From Pseudomonas kuykendallii (GTDB lineage Bacteria; Pseudomonadota; Gammaproteobacteria; Pseudomonadales; Pseudomonadaceae): DNA of 64,000 nt. Position numbers and translations under genes: made by a program. Position 1 is the stretch's first letter. Each line of letters opens with the position of its first letter. The stretch covers positions 124,001 through 188,000 of the forward strand of contig NZ_FNNU01000001.1 in the NCBI RefSeq assembly GCF_900106975.1. Reading direction: 5' to 3'. This document shows positions 30,699-41,016 of this stretch, piece after piece. Below the pieces are notes generated by a model. That model did not search any database and was not told the origin of the DNA. It was given only the letters and a program-made list of their open reading frames with translations.

Positions 30699-31595
30699 TC
30701 AGCCCGGCACCTGCTCGCGGAACACACCCGTCAGCCAGTCGACGAACACCCGCACACGCGGTGACATGTGGCGGTTCTGCGGGTAGAGCAGCGAGACCGG
30801 CATCGGCGGCGGAGGGAATTGCGGCAGCACCTCGCACATCAGGCCCTGCTCGAGCTGCGCGGCGAAGCGGTAGCGCGGCGCCTGCACCAGGCCGAGGCCG
30901 GCGAGCGCCGAGGCGGCGTAGATCTCCACGCCGAACACGGTCAGCGCGCCCTGGATCTCCACCTCGCGCACCTCGCCGTCGACGCTGAACTCGAACGGGA
31001 AGAAGCGTCCGCTGCACTTCGACACGTAGTTCACCGCGCGGTGTTCGGCGAGGTCTTCCAGGCGCTGCGGCGTGCCATAGCGGCTCAGGTACGCCGGGCT
31101 GGCGGCGGTGATTTGCGCCAGGTTCGCCACGCGCCGGCCGATCAGCGAGGAATCTCCCAGGGTGCCGGAGCGCAGCACGCAGTCGACCCCCTCCTCGATC
31201 AGGTCGACGAAGCGGTCGGCCTCGCTCAGCGACAGCTCGATCTCCGGGTAGCGGGCGAGGAACTCGGGCAGCGCCGGGACCACGAAATGCCGCGCCAGGG
31301 TGCCGTTCAGATCGACGCGCAAGCGTCCCTTGGGCGCCACGCTGCGAAAGGCGTGCTCGGCCTCCTCCAGTTGCGCGAGCAGGTGCACGCAACGTTCGTG
31401 GTAGGCCTCGCCATCCAGCGTCGGCCGCACCCGCCGCGTGCTGCGCTCCAGCAACCGGGTGCCGAGGCGCGCTTCCAGTTGGTTGATCACGTGGGTCAGC
31501 GTGGCGCGGGGCATCTGCAGGTCTTCGGCGGCCAGCGTGAAGCTGTTGCGTTCGAAGACCCTCACGAAGACCTTCATGGCCCTGACCTGATCCAT
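30699..31595 (-). CDS. LysR family regulator
   Basis: 298 aa. HTH FTLAAEDLQMPRATLTHVIN at about residues 18-37; effector domain with GRLRVDLNGTLARHFVVPAL and the class phrase VDCVLRSGTLGDSSLIGRRV, typical of the AaeR/DmlR-like group. Start M at 31595 (GAGG leader); an upstream open extension is not needed. Divergent from the SDR gene at 31723, its likely target. Confidence 0.9.
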   Translation of the reverse strand: MDQVRAMKVFVRVFERNSFTLAAEDLQMPRATLTHVINQLEARLGTRLLERSTRRVRPTLDGEAYHERCVHLLAQLEEAEHAFRSVAPKGRLRVDLNGTLARHFVVPALPEFLARYPEIELSLSEADRFVDLIEEGVDCVLRSGTLGDSSLIGRRVANLAQITAASPAYLSRYGTPQRLEDLAEHRAVNYVSKCSGRFFPFEFSVDGEVREVEIQGALTVFGVEIYAASALAGLGLVQAPRYRFAAQLEQGLMCEVLPQFPPPPMPVSLLYPQNRHMSPRVRVFVDWLTGVFREQVPG

Positions 31596-31722
31596 GGAGC
31601 AGCCCCTCGATTGTTGGCGATCGTTGAATGGTAACGCCAATTCCCGCGTATTTATCCCCGGCAGTGAGCATGTGAACCTGTGCCTTACGCAAACGGCCCC
31701 TCACTTTCTTCGGAGATTGCCC

Positions 31723-32466
31723 ATGAACCGCCAGACCCCATCACCCGTCGCCATCGTCACCGGCGCCTCCCGCGGCATCGGTGCCGAGATCGCCCGGCGC
31801 CTTGCCGCCGATGGCTACGCGGTCGCCGTGAACTACGCCAGCAGCGCCAGCGAGGCGGACCTCGTGGTGGCGCAGATCGTCGCCGATGGCGGCCGCGCCG
31901 TCGCGGTCAAGGCCGACGTCGCCAGCGCCGGGGACGTGCGCCGGCTGTTCGAAGAAACCGAGGCCAGCCTCGGCCGCGTCGACGTATTGGTGAACAACGC
32001 CGGCATCCTCAAGACCGCGCCGCTGGCCGAACACGACGACGAACTCTTCGAGCGGACCTTCGCAATCAACACCCGCGGCACCTTCAATACCCTGCGCGAG
32101 GCCGCGGCGCGGATGAACGACGGCAGCCGCATCGTCAACTTCTCGAGCACCGCGCTGGCCCTGAAACTGCCGGGCTACGCCATCTACAACGCCAGCAAGG
32201 CCGCTGTGGAAGCCTTCACCGCGGTGTTCGCCAAGGAGCTGCGCGGGCGCAACATCCGCGTCAATGCGGTCGCCCCGGGGCCGGTCGCCACCGAGCTGTT
32301 CCTCGACGGCAAGAGCGAGGAACAGATCCGCCAGTTCGCCCGGATGCCGCCGCTGGAGCGCCTCGGCGAGCCGCACGACATCGCCGCCGTGGTGGCCTTC
32401 CTCGCAGGCACGCAGTCGGGCTGGATCAATGGGCAAGTCCTGCGCGCCAACGGCGGACTGGCCTGA
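31723..32466 (+). CDS. SDR family oxidoreductase
   Basis: 247 aa classical short-chain dehydrogenase. Cofactor motif TGASRGIG, structural NNAG, catalytic Ser in NFSSTALALK and YxxxK in YAIYNASKAA; family end GWINGQVLRANGGLA. Probably NADP-dependent reduction of a small ketone or quinone-like substrate. ATG 31723 with CGGAG seven bases upstream. Divergent from a LysR regulator. After its stop a GC-rich hairpin (32498-32525, no T run) separates it from the convergent AKR gene. Confidence 0.92.
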   Translation: MNRQTPSPVAIVTGASRGIGAEIARRLAADGYAVAVNYASSASEADLVVAQIVADGGRAVAVKADVASAGDVRRLFEETEASLGRVDVLVNNAGILKTAPLAEHDDELFERTFAINTRGTFNTLREAAARMNDGSRIVNFSSTALALKLPGYAIYNASKAAVEAFTAVFAKELRGRNIRVNAVAPGPVATELFLDGKSEEQIRQFARMPPLERLGEPHDIAAVVAFLAGTQSGWINGQVLRANGGLA

Positions 32467-32526
32467 GTCGCAGCGCTGCGTGTGGGCGGCAGCGCCTCGC
32501 CGGGGCGGAACCGCCCTCCCCGGCGG

Positions 32527-33477
32527 TCAGGCGCCGGTGGCGTTCAGGATCGCCATGTCTTCCCCGTCCAGCGTCAGGCTGACCGCCTTGACCAGGCTGT
32601 CCAGCTGGCTGCGCCTGGTCGCGCTGGCGATCGGCGCGGTAACCCCGGGCGTGGCGATGAGCCAGGCCAGGGCGACCTCGGCCGGCGTCGCCCGGTGCTT
32701 GTCGGCAACCCCGTCGAGCGCGGAAAGAATGCGCTGGCCGCGAGCGTCGAGGTACTTCTCGATGTCCTCGCCGCGCGGGCTCTTGTCGAGGTCGGCCGTG
32801 GAGCGGTACTTGCCGGAGAGGAAGCCGGAGGCGAGGCTGTAATAGGTGATGACGCCAAGGTCTTCCTCGATCGCCAGGTCGCGCAGGGCGCCCTCGTAGC
32901 CGCTGCGGTCATAGAGGTTGTACTCCGGCTGCAACGTGGCGTAGCGCGGCAGGCCGCTGGCCGCGCTGACGTCGAGGGCCTGGCGCAACTGGCCGGCGTC
33001 GTGGTTGGAAGCGCCGATGGCGCGCACCTTGCCCTGCTCGATGAGGCGCTGGTAGACGCCGAGGGTTTCCTCCAGCGGCACCTCGGGATCGAACAGGTGC
33101 GACTGGTACAGGTCGATGGTTTCCACCTGCAGCCGCCGCAGCGAATCCTCCACCGCCCGCTCGATCCAGCGCTTGGAAAGCCCCTTGCGGTCGGCGCCCA
33201 GTTCCATGCCCACCTTGGTCAGGATCAGCACCTTGTCGCGCTTGCCCGGATTGGCCTTGAGCCAGTTGCCGATGATGGTTTCCGACTCGCCGCCCTGGTT
33301 GCCGTCGGCCCACACCGAGTACATGTCGGCGGTATCGATGGCGTTGAGGCCGGCGTCGACGAAGGCGTCGAGCAGCTCGAAGCTGGTCTTCTCGTCGATG
33401 GTCCAGCCGAACACGTTGCCGCCGAACACCAGCGGGGCGATTTCCAGGCTGGAATGGCCGAGAGGACGTTTGTTCAT
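32527..33477 (-). CDS. Aldo/keto reductase
   Basis: 316 aa TIM-barrel NADPH reductase. Catalytic set D (AIDTADMYS), Y (same motif), K (LILTKVGMELG) and H (DLYQSHLFD), and cofactor-binding end APIASATRRSQLDSL. Acts on a small aldehyde or ketone, identity unknown. ATG 33477 is preceded by AAGGAG; the frame upstream is a shadow. Divergent from another SDR gene at 33672. Confidence 0.92.
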   Translation of the reverse strand: MNKRPLGHSSLEIAPLVFGGNVFGWTIDEKTSFELLDAFVDAGLNAIDTADMYSVWADGNQGGESETIIGNWLKANPGKRDKVLILTKVGMELGADRKGLSKRWIERAVEDSLRRLQVETIDLYQSHLFDPEVPLEETLGVYQRLIEQGKVRAIGASNHDAGQLRQALDVSAASGLPRYATLQPEYNLYDRSGYEGALRDLAIEEDLGVITYYSLASGFLSGKYRSTADLDKSPRGEDIEKYLDARGQRILSALDGVADKHRATPAEVALAWLIATPGVTAPIASATRRSQLDSLVKAVSLTLDGEDMAILNATGA

Positions 33478-33671
33478 CGTTGGACTCCTTGGAAGAAAGG
33501 AAGGAACCGCGCACGGCCGGCGGGTCTCTGAACTAGGTTCGAGCCGAGGATAGCGCAAAGATTCTCTCGCCCGGCCGAAGGACGCCTTCGGCCATCCCGG
33601 CACTTTCCACGGCGAGGCGCCGGGCATGTTCTGCCGCCGCGGCTCCGCGCCCAGCCATGAGGAGAAGCAGC

Positions 33672-34466
33672 ATGCACATCGATCTTTCGGGCAAACAGGC
33701 GGTGGTCAGTGGGTCCACCGGTGGCATCGGGCTGGCCATCGTCGAGGGCCTGGCTGCCGCCGGCGCCCGCGTGGTGGTCAACGGCCGCCATGCGGACAAG
33801 GTGGAACAGGCGATCGCCAGGGTCCGCGAGAAATACCCGCAGGCCGACCTGCTCGGTTTCGTCGGCGACCTCGGCAGCGCGGAGGGCTGCGCGGCCCTGC
33901 TGGAGAAGCATCCGCACTGCGACATCCTTGTGAACAACCTGGGCGTCTACGGCCCGCAGGACTTCTTCGAGATTCCCGATGACGAATGGACGCGCTTCTT
34001 CGAGACCAACGTGATGTCCGGCGTGCGCCTGGCCCGCAGCTACGTTCCGGGCATGGCCGAGCGCGGCTGGGGCCGGGTGGTGTTCCTGTCCTCGGAATCG
34101 GCGCAGAACATCCCGGCGGACATGATCCACTACGGCTTCAGCAAGACCGCGCTGCTGTCGATTTCCCGCGGGCTGGCCAAGCGCATGGCCGGCAGCGGGG
34201 TGACGGTGAACGCGGTGCTGCCGGGGCCGACGCTGTCCGAGGGGGTGGGCGAGATGCTCGCCGAGCAGGTCGAGGAGACCGGCAAGTCGCTGGAGGAAGT
34301 CGGCGCCGAGTTCGTCCGCACCCAGCGGCCGTCGTCGATCATCCAGCGCCTGGCGACGGTGGAGGAAGTCGCCAACCTGGTCGTCTACACCTGCTCCACC
34401 CAGGCCTCGGCCACCAGCGGCGCGGCGCTGCGCGTGGATGGCGGCGTGATCGACGCGCTGGTCTGA
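33672..34466 (+). CDS. SDR family oxidoreductase
   Basis: 264 aa. TGxxxGxG-type motif SGSTGGIG, NNLGVYG, catalytic Ser in FLSSESAQNI and YxxxK in HYGFSKTALL; C-terminus ATSGAALRVDGGVID. Start M at 33672 with GAGGAG directly upstream; the earlier in-frame ATG at 33657 overlaps that ribosome site. Substrate unknown; likely an oxidoreductase of the 3-oxoacyl-ACP reductase-like group. Its 195-nt divergent gap to the AKR gene could share regulation. Confidence 0.9.
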   Translation: MHIDLSGKQAVVSGSTGGIGLAIVEGLAAAGARVVVNGRHADKVEQAIARVREKYPQADLLGFVGDLGSAEGCAALLEKHPHCDILVNNLGVYGPQDFFEIPDDEWTRFFETNVMSGVRLARSYVPGMAERGWGRVVFLSSESAQNIPADMIHYGFSKTALLSISRGLAKRMAGSGVTVNAVLPGPTLSEGVGEMLAEQVEETGKSLEEVGAEFVRTQRPSSIIQRLATVEEVANLVVYTCSTQASATSGAALRVDGGVIDALV

Positions 34467-34523
34467 GGCGGGTTGCCGATGAACGATCGCCCGCAGCCAC
34501 CACCGGCGCTGGCCGTGGCTGAC

Positions 34524-34596
34524 GTAGGGTGCGCCGCGCGCACCGATGGGATTACCCTGAACGACACACCCGCCCCGGTGCGCATGGCACGCCTAC
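34524..34596. repeat. Dispersed inverted repeat, copy 2 (diverged)
   Basis: Left arm identical to copy 1 at 23783 over 22 bases (34524-34545); right arm GGTGCGCATGGCACGCCTAC at 34577-34596 has lost perfect pairing. It lies between the convergent SDR and chemoreceptor genes. Confidence 0.7.
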
Positions 34597-34617
34597 GAGA
34601 ACCTTCGCTGACACATT

Positions 34618-36597
34618 TCAGCCGTGGAAGCGGCTGATTTCGTGGCGCAGCTCGTCGGCCAGGCGGTTCAGTTCCTGCGCGGTTTCCGCCAGGTGGGCGA
34701 CCACTTCGCGCTGTTCGCTGTTGGCCTGGGCGATGCCCTGCAGGTTGGAGCTCAGCGCCGTGGCGGTGCTGCTCTGCTCTTGGGTGGCGGTGGTGATGGC
34801 GGCGAACTGCTCGCCCGCCGCCTCGCTCTGCCCGGCGATCTGCGACAGCGCGGCGCCCACCTTGGCGTTGAGTTCCAGGCCGCCCTGCATCAACTGGCGA
34901 CCGTGTTCCATGGTGCTGATGGCGCTGCTGGTCTCGCTCTGGATGCTGCCGATCATCCCGGAAATCTGCTCGGTGGCCTCGCGGGTCCGCGCGGCGAGGT
35001 TGCGCACCTCGTCGGCGACCACGGCGAAACCGCGGCCGGCCTCGCCGGCGCGCGCGGCCTCGATGGCGGCGTTGAGCGCCAGCAGGTTGGTCTGCTCGGC
35101 GATGGAGGTGATCACCCCGACGATGCCGCCGATTTCCTGCGAGCGCTGACCGAGCGTGTCGATCACCGTCGCCGTGCCGTTCAGCGCGCTGGCGATCTGC
35201 TCCAGCGACCGCGAGGCCTCGTCCATGCTGCGCAGGCCGATGCGCGTCTGCTGCGCGTTGTCGCTGGCCATGCGCTCCGTCTCGCGCATGTTGTCGGCGA
35301 TGTTCAGCGAGGTGGCGCTGAATTCCTCCACCGCGCCGGCCATGCTGGCGATCTCGCCGGACTGCTGCTCCATGCCCTCGTAGGCGCCGCTGGACAGCCC
35401 GGACAGCGCGTGGGCGCGGCTGCTCACCTGCAGCGAGGCGCTGCGGATGTGCTCGACCATGTCCGCCAGCGCGCTGCCCATGTGGTTGAAGCTGCTCGCC
35501 AGTTCGCCGATCTCGTCGTGGCTGCTGACCGTCATCCGCGCGCTGAGATCGCCGCCGCCGAGGGCGCGGGCCTGCCGGACCAGCTCGCCGAGCGGACGCA
35601 GTTTGCGCCGCAGCAGGCCGATCACCAGCGCCGCGGCGATCAGCATCGCCAGCAGGCTGCCGAGGGCCAGCTGGCTACCGACGTGCCAGGTCACTTCGCG
35701 GATTTCCTTCTTCGGCAGGCTGGCGATGACCTGCCAGGGCCCTTCGCTGAAGGGCGCGGCGACGCCGTAGAAGTCCTCGCGGCCGTCGTTGAAGAACTGC
35801 CCGCGGCCCGGCTCGCGGGCCAGCTCGGCGGCGCGCGGTGCCAGCGCGGCGGGATCGTTGGCGCCGGCCGGCGGCACCAGCCATTTGCCCTGCTCGTCGA
35901 GCAGCGCCAGCGAGCCGGTCTGGCCGATGCGGAAGCGCACCAGGTTGGCGAACTGCGCGTTCTGCGCGTCGGTGTAGTCGAAGCCGACGAAGAGCACCGC
36001 GATGACCTGGCCGCTGGCGTCGCGCACCGGGGTGTACTGGGTCATGTAGAGCCGCTCGAACAGCGACGCGCGGCCGACGTAGCCCTGCCCGGCGAGCAGG
36101 CGCTGGTAGGCCGGGTGCGCGTGGTCGAGCACGGTGCCGATGGCGCGGCTGCCGTCCTGCTTGCTCAACGAGGTGGTGACACGGACGAACTCCGCCCCGT
36201 CGCGGACGAACACCGTGGCGGCGCCGGCGGTGAGCTGGCGAAACTCGTCGACCAGGTCGAAGTCGTTGTTCAGCACCTGACCGTTCAGATAGAGCGTCGG
36301 CGGGGTCAGCGAGCCGACCGCGCCCCGCTCGTCCGCGTGCAGGCTCAGGCCGCTGGCGAAGCGCTTCTCGAACAGGCTGGCGAGGCGCTGCGTGCTCTCG
36401 CGCAGGCTGCCGTGGAAGGTCGCCAGTTGATCGGCGAGCAGGCGCGCCTCGCTGGCCAGGTGCTGCTCACGGGTGGCGAAGTTGGCGCTATCCAGCGAAC
36501 GCAGTGCGAACAGCGTGCTGGCACCGATCATCACCACGAGAATGAGGGCCAATGCCACGGCGAGCTGCCAGGCTATGCGGGACTTGGGTTGCGACAT
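34618..36597 (-). CDS. Methyl-accepting chemotaxis protein with Cache sensor
   Basis: 659 aa. Domains: TM1 (about residues 10-31), periplasmic Cache_3/Cache_2-like sensor (about 35-300, with [16 protein letters not shown] and [19 protein letters not shown]), TM2 (about 305-330), HAMP, then a cytoplasmic signalling domain with the hairpin [20 protein letters not shown]. Senses a small molecule outside the inner membrane and controls CheA. ATG 36597 chosen; a weak GAGAG leader precedes it. Ligand unknown. The 197-nt gap upstream shows no gene. Confidence 0.93.
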   Translation of the reverse strand: MSQPKSRIAWQLAVALALILVVMIGASTLFALRSLDSANFATREQHLASEARLLADQLATFHGSLRESTQRLASLFEKRFASGLSLHADERGAVGSLTPPTLYLNGQVLNNDFDLVDEFRQLTAGAATVFVRDGAEFVRVTTSLSKQDGSRAIGTVLDHAHPAYQRLLAGQGYVGRASLFERLYMTQYTPVRDASGQVIAVLFVGFDYTDAQNAQFANLVRFRIGQTGSLALLDEQGKWLVPPAGANDPAALAPRAAELAREPGRGQFFNDGREDFYGVAAPFSEGPWQVIASLPKKEIREVTWHVGSQLALGSLLAMLIAAALVIGLLRRKLRPLGELVRQARALGGGDLSARMTVSSHDEIGELASSFNHMGSALADMVEHIRSASLQVSSRAHALSGLSSGAYEGMEQQSGEIASMAGAVEEFSATSLNIADNMRETERMASDNAQQTRIGLRSMDEASRSLEQIASALNGTATVIDTLGQRSQEIGGIVGVITSIAEQTNLLALNAAIEAARAGEAGRGFAVVADEVRNLAARTREATEQISGMIGSIQSETSSAISTMEHGRQLMQGGLELNAKVGAALSQIAGQSEAAGEQFAAITTATQEQSSTATALSSNLQGIAQANSEQREVVAHLAETAQELNRLADELRHEISRFHG

Positions 36598-36794
36598 GTG
36601 ATCTCTCGCTGCGAATGACGGGCGCCGGAGGGTGCCAGGCACCCTGTTATTCGGCGGGCGGCGAGATTACTTGAGTCCACCACTGCGGTATAGCGACGCA
36701 CAGGAGCCCGGCAAGAAGAGCTCGCAACGCCGGTCCGCCGGGCCACGGCGACAATGGAGGAGCTCGTCCTGCGATCCTCGGCAGAACGCGTCGA

Positions 36795-37757
36795 TCAGCC
36801 GATCACCCGAATCGGCGCGTCCGCGGCCCAGGCCTGGATGTCTTCGATCATCTGGCCGTAGAACACCCGGTAGTTGGCCTCGCTGACGTAGCCGACGTGC
36901 GGCGTGGCGAGGACGTTGTCGAGGTGGCGGAACGGGTGATCGGCGGGCAGCGGCTCCTGGTCGAAGACATCCAGCGCGGCGCCGGCCAGACGTTTTTCCT
37001 GCAGCGCGGCGATCAACGCCGCTTCGTCGACGATCGGCCCGCGGGCGGTGTTCACCAGGTACGCCGTGGGCTTCATCCAGCCCAGCGCCTGCGCGTCGAC
37101 CAGGCCCCTGCTGCGCGGGCCAAGCACCAGGTGCACGGTGAGCACGTCGGCCTGCTCGAACAGGGTGCGCTTGTCGACGTACTCGACGCCCAGAGCCGCC
37201 GCACGTTCGGCGGTGAGGTTCTCGCTCCAGGCGATGACGCGCATGCCGAACGCCTGGCCGTAGCCGACGATGCGCTGGCCGATGGCGCCCAGGCCGAGGA
37301 TGCCGAGGGTCTTGCCGTACAGGTCGCGGCCCAGCCCGACCTGCCAGCCGCCGTTGCGCAACGAGGCAGCCTCGGCCAGCAGGTTGCGTCCCAGCGCCAT
37401 GATCAGCGCCCAGGTCAGTTCCGGCGCCGCCTGCTTGTAGCTGTCGGTGCCGCAGACCTGGATGCCGCGGCGCGTGGCGCTGGCAAGGTCGATGGCGGCA
37501 TTGCGCATCGCCCCGGTGACCAGCAGCCTGAGGCGCGGCAGGCCGGCCAGCAGGGCGTCGTCGAAACGGGTGCGTTCGCGCATCACGCAGATCACCTCGA
37601 ACGGGGCGAACCGCTCGATCAGCGTGGCGGTATCCGCCGGATAGTCGTGCAGAAAGCTCACCTCGCCGATGCCCTCGAGCACCGACCAGTCCACCACGTC
37701 GCGGGCCACGTCCTGCCAGTCGTCGATCACCGCGATGCGCACCTTTGCCGAACTCAT
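36795..37757 (-). CDS. D-2-hydroxyacid dehydrogenase family protein
   Basis: 320 aa. NAD motif LGLGAIGQRIVGYG; catalytic R in LVNTARGPIVDE, E in DVFDQEPLP, H in LATPHVGYVSE, all present. Oxidises or reduces a 2-hydroxy/2-keto acid with NAD(P). The early VMRERTRF and SYKQAAPELTWAL segments fit the PdxB/SerA-like branch found in Pseudomonas. Precise substrate unknown. It is 25 nt upstream of the metallophosphoesterase stop, on the same strand as that gene. Confidence 0.92.
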   Translation of the reverse strand: MSSAKVRIAVIDDWQDVARDVVDWSVLEGIGEVSFLHDYPADTATLIERFAPFEVICVMRERTRFDDALLAGLPRLRLLVTGAMRNAAIDLASATRRGIQVCGTDSYKQAAPELTWALIMALGRNLLAEAASLRNGGWQVGLGRDLYGKTLGILGLGAIGQRIVGYGQAFGMRVIAWSENLTAERAAALGVEYVDKRTLFEQADVLTVHLVLGPRSRGLVDAQALGWMKPTAYLVNTARGPIVDEAALIAALQEKRLAGAALDVFDQEPLPADHPFRHLDNVLATPHVGYVSEANYRVFYGQMIEDIQAWAADAPIRVIG

Positions 37758-37782
37758 TGCTCACCTCTCGCTCAGGGAAAAA

Positions 37783-38907
37783 TTACCGCCCGCTGGCGGC
37801 CGTCAGGCTGATCCGGGTGATCTCCGACGGCGCGCCGAAACGCAGCGGCGGCCCCCAGTATCCCGTGCCCCGGCTGATATAGACCTGCAGCGTGCCGAGC
37901 CGGTGCAGGCCGGCGACCCACGGCTGCTGCAGCCGAACGAAGTGCATCCACGGCCAGAACTGGCCGCCGTGGGTATGCCCGGAGAGCTGCAGGTCGAAGC
38001 CGGCATCCAGCGCCGCCGGCGCCGAGCGCGGCTGGTGCGCCAGCAGCAGGCGGACGACACCCTCGGGCGCGCCCTCCAGCGCGGCGAGCGGATCGCTGCG
38101 GTGGCTCGGTTCGTACATGCCCGCCGAATAGTCGGCGATGCCGGCGAGCAGCAGTTCGGCATCGTTCTGGCGGATCAGCACATGCTCGTTGAGCAGCACC
38201 GTCAGGCCCAGGCGGCGCAGTTCGGCGATCCAGGCCGGCGCGCCGGCGTAGTACTCGTGATTGCCGGTGACGACGAACGTACCGTGCCGCGCGCGCAGCT
38301 CGGCCAGCGGCGCGATGTGTTCGCGCAGCTGCGCCACGCTGCCGTCGACCAGGTCGCCGGTGATGGCGATCAGGTCCGGCTTCAAGCCGTTGGCGCGCTT
38401 CACCATCGCCTCGATGTAGCCACGGCGAATGGTCGGGCCGACGTGGATGTCGCTGAGCTGGACGATGGAGAAACCCTCCAGCCCGGCGGGCAGGTTGGGC
38501 ACCGCGATACTAACTTCGCGCACCGCCGCTGTGCGCCGCGCGTTGAACAGGCCGATCAGCGTGACCAGCGCCACGCCGAGCAGCACCGCCTCGGCGGAGT
38601 GCTCGGCGAAGCCCGCCGGGTCGTGGCCGATCAGCACCAGCACCGCCACCACCAGCGCGCGCAGCAGCGAGAACACCGCCAGGCTGGAGAAGATTCCCAT
38701 CAGCATCAGCCCGGTCCAGCCGAGCCAGCGCCAGCGCAGCCCGGAGGCGCGAAAGCCCAGCGGCAGCAACGCACAGGACGCCGCCAGCAAGCCCCAGGCG
38801 AGAAGGCGGCCCGGCAGTTCCAGCGGCAGGTAGGGGATCAGCGAGGCGCCAACCAGCAGGTGCAGCACGAACAGGATGGAGAACATGGTCAGACGCGAAC
38901 GCAGCAT
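37783..38907 (-). CDS. Membrane-anchored metallophosphoesterase (YkuE-like)
   Basis: About 374 aa. N-terminal part with about four hydrophobic segments (FSILFVLHLLVGASLIPYL, then AVFSLLRALVVAVLVLIG) followed by a calcineurin-like phosphoesterase with all metal motifs: LSDIHVGP, GDLVDGS, GNHEYY, LLLAHQPR and SGHTHGGQ. Family members hydrolyse phosphodiester or pyrophosphate bonds of lipids; YkuE is Tat-exported in Bacillus. Start uncertain: ATG 38907 (weak GAGG leader) or ATG 38943. Confidence 0.88.
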   Translation of the reverse strand: MLRSRLTMFSILFVLHLLVGASLIPYLPLELPGRLLAWGLLAASCALLPLGFRASGLRWRWLGWTGLMLMGIFSSLAVFSLLRALVVAVLVLIGHDPAGFAEHSAEAVLLGVALVTLIGLFNARRTAAVREVSIAVPNLPAGLEGFSIVQLSDIHVGPTIRRGYIEAMVKRANGLKPDLIAITGDLVDGSVAQLREHIAPLAELRARHGTFVVTGNHEYYAGAPAWIAELRRLGLTVLLNEHVLIRQNDAELLLAGIADYSAGMYEPSHRSDPLAALEGAPEGVVRLLLAHQPRSAPAALDAGFDLQLSGHTHGGQFWPWMHFVRLQQPWVAGLHRLGTLQVYISRGTGYWGPPLRFGAPSEITRISLTAASGR

Positions 38908-39060
38908 GGGCGCGAATACCTCGACGCAGACGGAATGGGCCATAGAGTCGCACGTCGCGAGCCGCGGCGGCAGCGCAAATCGCCGCCGCGCGCACCCGGT
39001 TAGGCGGCAAGCGCCGAAGGATGCCACCATGTGCGCCTCCATCGCCGGCTCGGGCCCGCC

Positions 39061-39957
39061 ATGAAAGTCCATTCCGAAGAACTGCAGCACTTCGTCGCCG
39101 TTGTCGAAAGCGGCTCCCTCAGCGCCGCCGCCCAGCTTCTCGGCCTGACGCCCTCGGCCCTCAGCCGCTCGCTGTCGCGCCTCGAGCAGAAGCTCTCCAC
39201 CACCCTGCTCAACCGCACCACGCGGCGTATGGAGCTGACCGAGGAAGGTCGCTTCTACCTGGAAAACGCCAAGGCCATCCTGCAGCAGATGGAAGCGCTG
39301 GAAGAACGCCTGACGCTACGCCGGCAGACGCCCTCGGGCCGCCTGCGCATCGACGCCGCCTCGCCATTCATGCTGCACGCGGTGGTCCCGCACATTGGCG
39401 AGTTCCGTCGCCTGTACCCGGACATCCAGCTGGAATTGAGCAGCAACGACCTCAATATCGACCTGATCGAGCAGCGCACCGACGTGGCCATCCGCATCGG
39501 CACGCTGAGCGACTCGACCCTGCACGCCCGCCCCCTCGGTGCCGCGCCGCTGAATCTGGTGGCGAGCCCCGACTACCTCGCCCGCCATCCGGCCCCCACC
39601 CGCGTCGACGCGCTGCGCGAGCATTCGCTGATCGGCTTCACCCAGCCGGAAAGCCTCAACCTCTGGCCGCTGCTGCACGACGGCGGCAACCAGTGGCCGA
39701 TCACCCCGGACATCGCCGCCTCCAGCGGCGAAACCGTGCGCCACCTGGCGCTCGCCGGCCAGGGCATCGCCTGCATCGCCAGCTTCATGAGCGACGCCGA
39801 CATCGCCGCCGGCCGCCTGATCCGCCTGCTCCCCGAGCACATGAGCGACTACCGCCAGCCAATCCACGCGGTGTACTACCGCAACTCGCAACTGGCGCTG
39901 CGCATCCAGTGCTTCCTGGATTTCATTCAGGAGCGCCTGCAACCGGCGCGACCCTGA
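39061..39957 (+). CDS. LysR family regulator
   Basis: 298 aa. HTH GSLSAAAQLLGLTPSALSRS at about residues 18-37; effector domain with GRLRIDAASPFMLHAVVPH and VAIRIGTLSDSTLHARPLG, a DmlR-like group. ATG 39061 (in-frame earlier ATG at 39031 is less likely). Divergent from the metallophosphoesterase, with which it may share control. Confidence 0.9.
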   Translation: MKVHSEELQHFVAVVESGSLSAAAQLLGLTPSALSRSLSRLEQKLSTTLLNRTTRRMELTEEGRFYLENAKAILQQMEALEERLTLRRQTPSGRLRIDAASPFMLHAVVPHIGEFRRLYPDIQLELSSNDLNIDLIEQRTDVAIRIGTLSDSTLHARPLGAAPLNLVASPDYLARHPAPTRVDALREHSLIGFTQPESLNLWPLLHDGGNQWPITPDIAASSGETVRHLALAGQGIACIASFMSDADIAAGRLIRLLPEHMSDYRQPIHAVYYRNSQLALRIQCFLDFIQERLQPARP

Positions 39958-40019
39958 CGGTGGAGGATTCGTCGGCCGCGCTGACGCGCCACCGACCTTC
40001 TGAAGCGCATCGCCCTCGG

Positions 40020-40901
40020 CTACGCGGCGAACGCGTCCCTCAGGTAATCGACGAACGCCTTCACCACCAGCGACGACTGCCGGTGCTGCGGGTAGACCGC
40101 GTAGACCTTGCTCTGCGGCGGGCCGAAGCGTTGCAGCAGCGGCACCAGCCGGCCGTCGGCGAGGGCTTCGCCGATGATGAAGGTCGGCAGGCAGGCGATG
40201 CCCAGGCCGGCGATGGCGGCGTCGCGGATCAGCTCGCCGTTGTTCACCCGCAAACGGCCGCTCAACGGAAAGCCCTGCGCCTTGCCGGCGATCTGGTAAC
40301 TCCATTCGACGTTCTTGCCGTGCCCGTAGAGCAGGCATTCGTGGTCGCGCAGGTCGGCGGGGGTCTGAGGCGCACCGCGCTCGGCGAGGTAGCCCGGGCT
40401 GCAGCAGGTGACGATTTCCAGCGGCGCGATCTGCCGGGCGATCAGCGAGGAGTCCGCCAGTACGCCGATGCGCACGGCCATGTCGTAGCCCTCGCCGAGC
40501 AGGTCGACGGCACGGTCGTTCAGGTCCATCTCGATGCTGACTTGCGGGTAGCGGCGCAGGAACTCGGGGATCAGCGTGCTCAGGTGCAGGGTGCCGAAGG
40601 ACATAGGCGCGCTCAGGCGCAACGAGCCGCGCGGCGCGGCGCTCTGCTGGGCGATGGCCTGCTCGACGTCGTCGACGTCGCTGAGGATGCGCTTGGCCCG
40701 CTCGTAATAGGCGTGGCCAAGGGTGGTGACGTCCAGCTTGCGCGTGGAGCGGTTCAGCAGACGCACGCCCAGGCGTTCCTCCAGCGCCGCCACCCGCCGG
40801 CTGACAAACTGCTTGGACAGGCCGAGGGCGTCGGCTGCCGCGGTGAAGCTGCGGTTGTCGAGCACGCCGACGAAAATGCGCATGTCTTCGAGCTGGCTCA
40901 T
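40020..40901 (-). CDS. LysR family regulator, divergent from doxX
   Basis: 293 aa. HTH RSFTAAADALGLSKQFVSRR; effector part GSLRLSAPMSFGTLHLSTLI and MAVRIGVLADSSLIARQIA. Start M at 40901 with GGAGG. Convergent with the preceding LysR gene and divergent from the DoxX-family gene at 41017, the probable target. Confidence 0.9.
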   Translation of the reverse strand: MSQLEDMRIFVGVLDNRSFTAAADALGLSKQFVSRRVAALEERLGVRLLNRSTRKLDVTTLGHAYYERAKRILSDVDDVEQAIAQQSAAPRGSLRLSAPMSFGTLHLSTLIPEFLRRYPQVSIEMDLNDRAVDLLGEGYDMAVRIGVLADSSLIARQIAPLEIVTCCSPGYLAERGAPQTPADLRDHECLLYGHGKNVEWSYQIAGKAQGFPLSGRLRVNNGELIRDAAIAGLGIACLPTFIIGEALADGRLVPLLQRFGPPQSKVYAVYPQHRQSSLVVKAFVDYLRDAFAA

Positions 40902-41016
40902 TGTCCCCTCCAGGTGGACGATTTTGCGCAGTTCAGGTGATTTTTGCGCGGGCGGCAGCACAGTAACCTATCTTCAAGGTGCTGAACACGGCGCCACTCA
41001 CTCAGGAGCATTCACC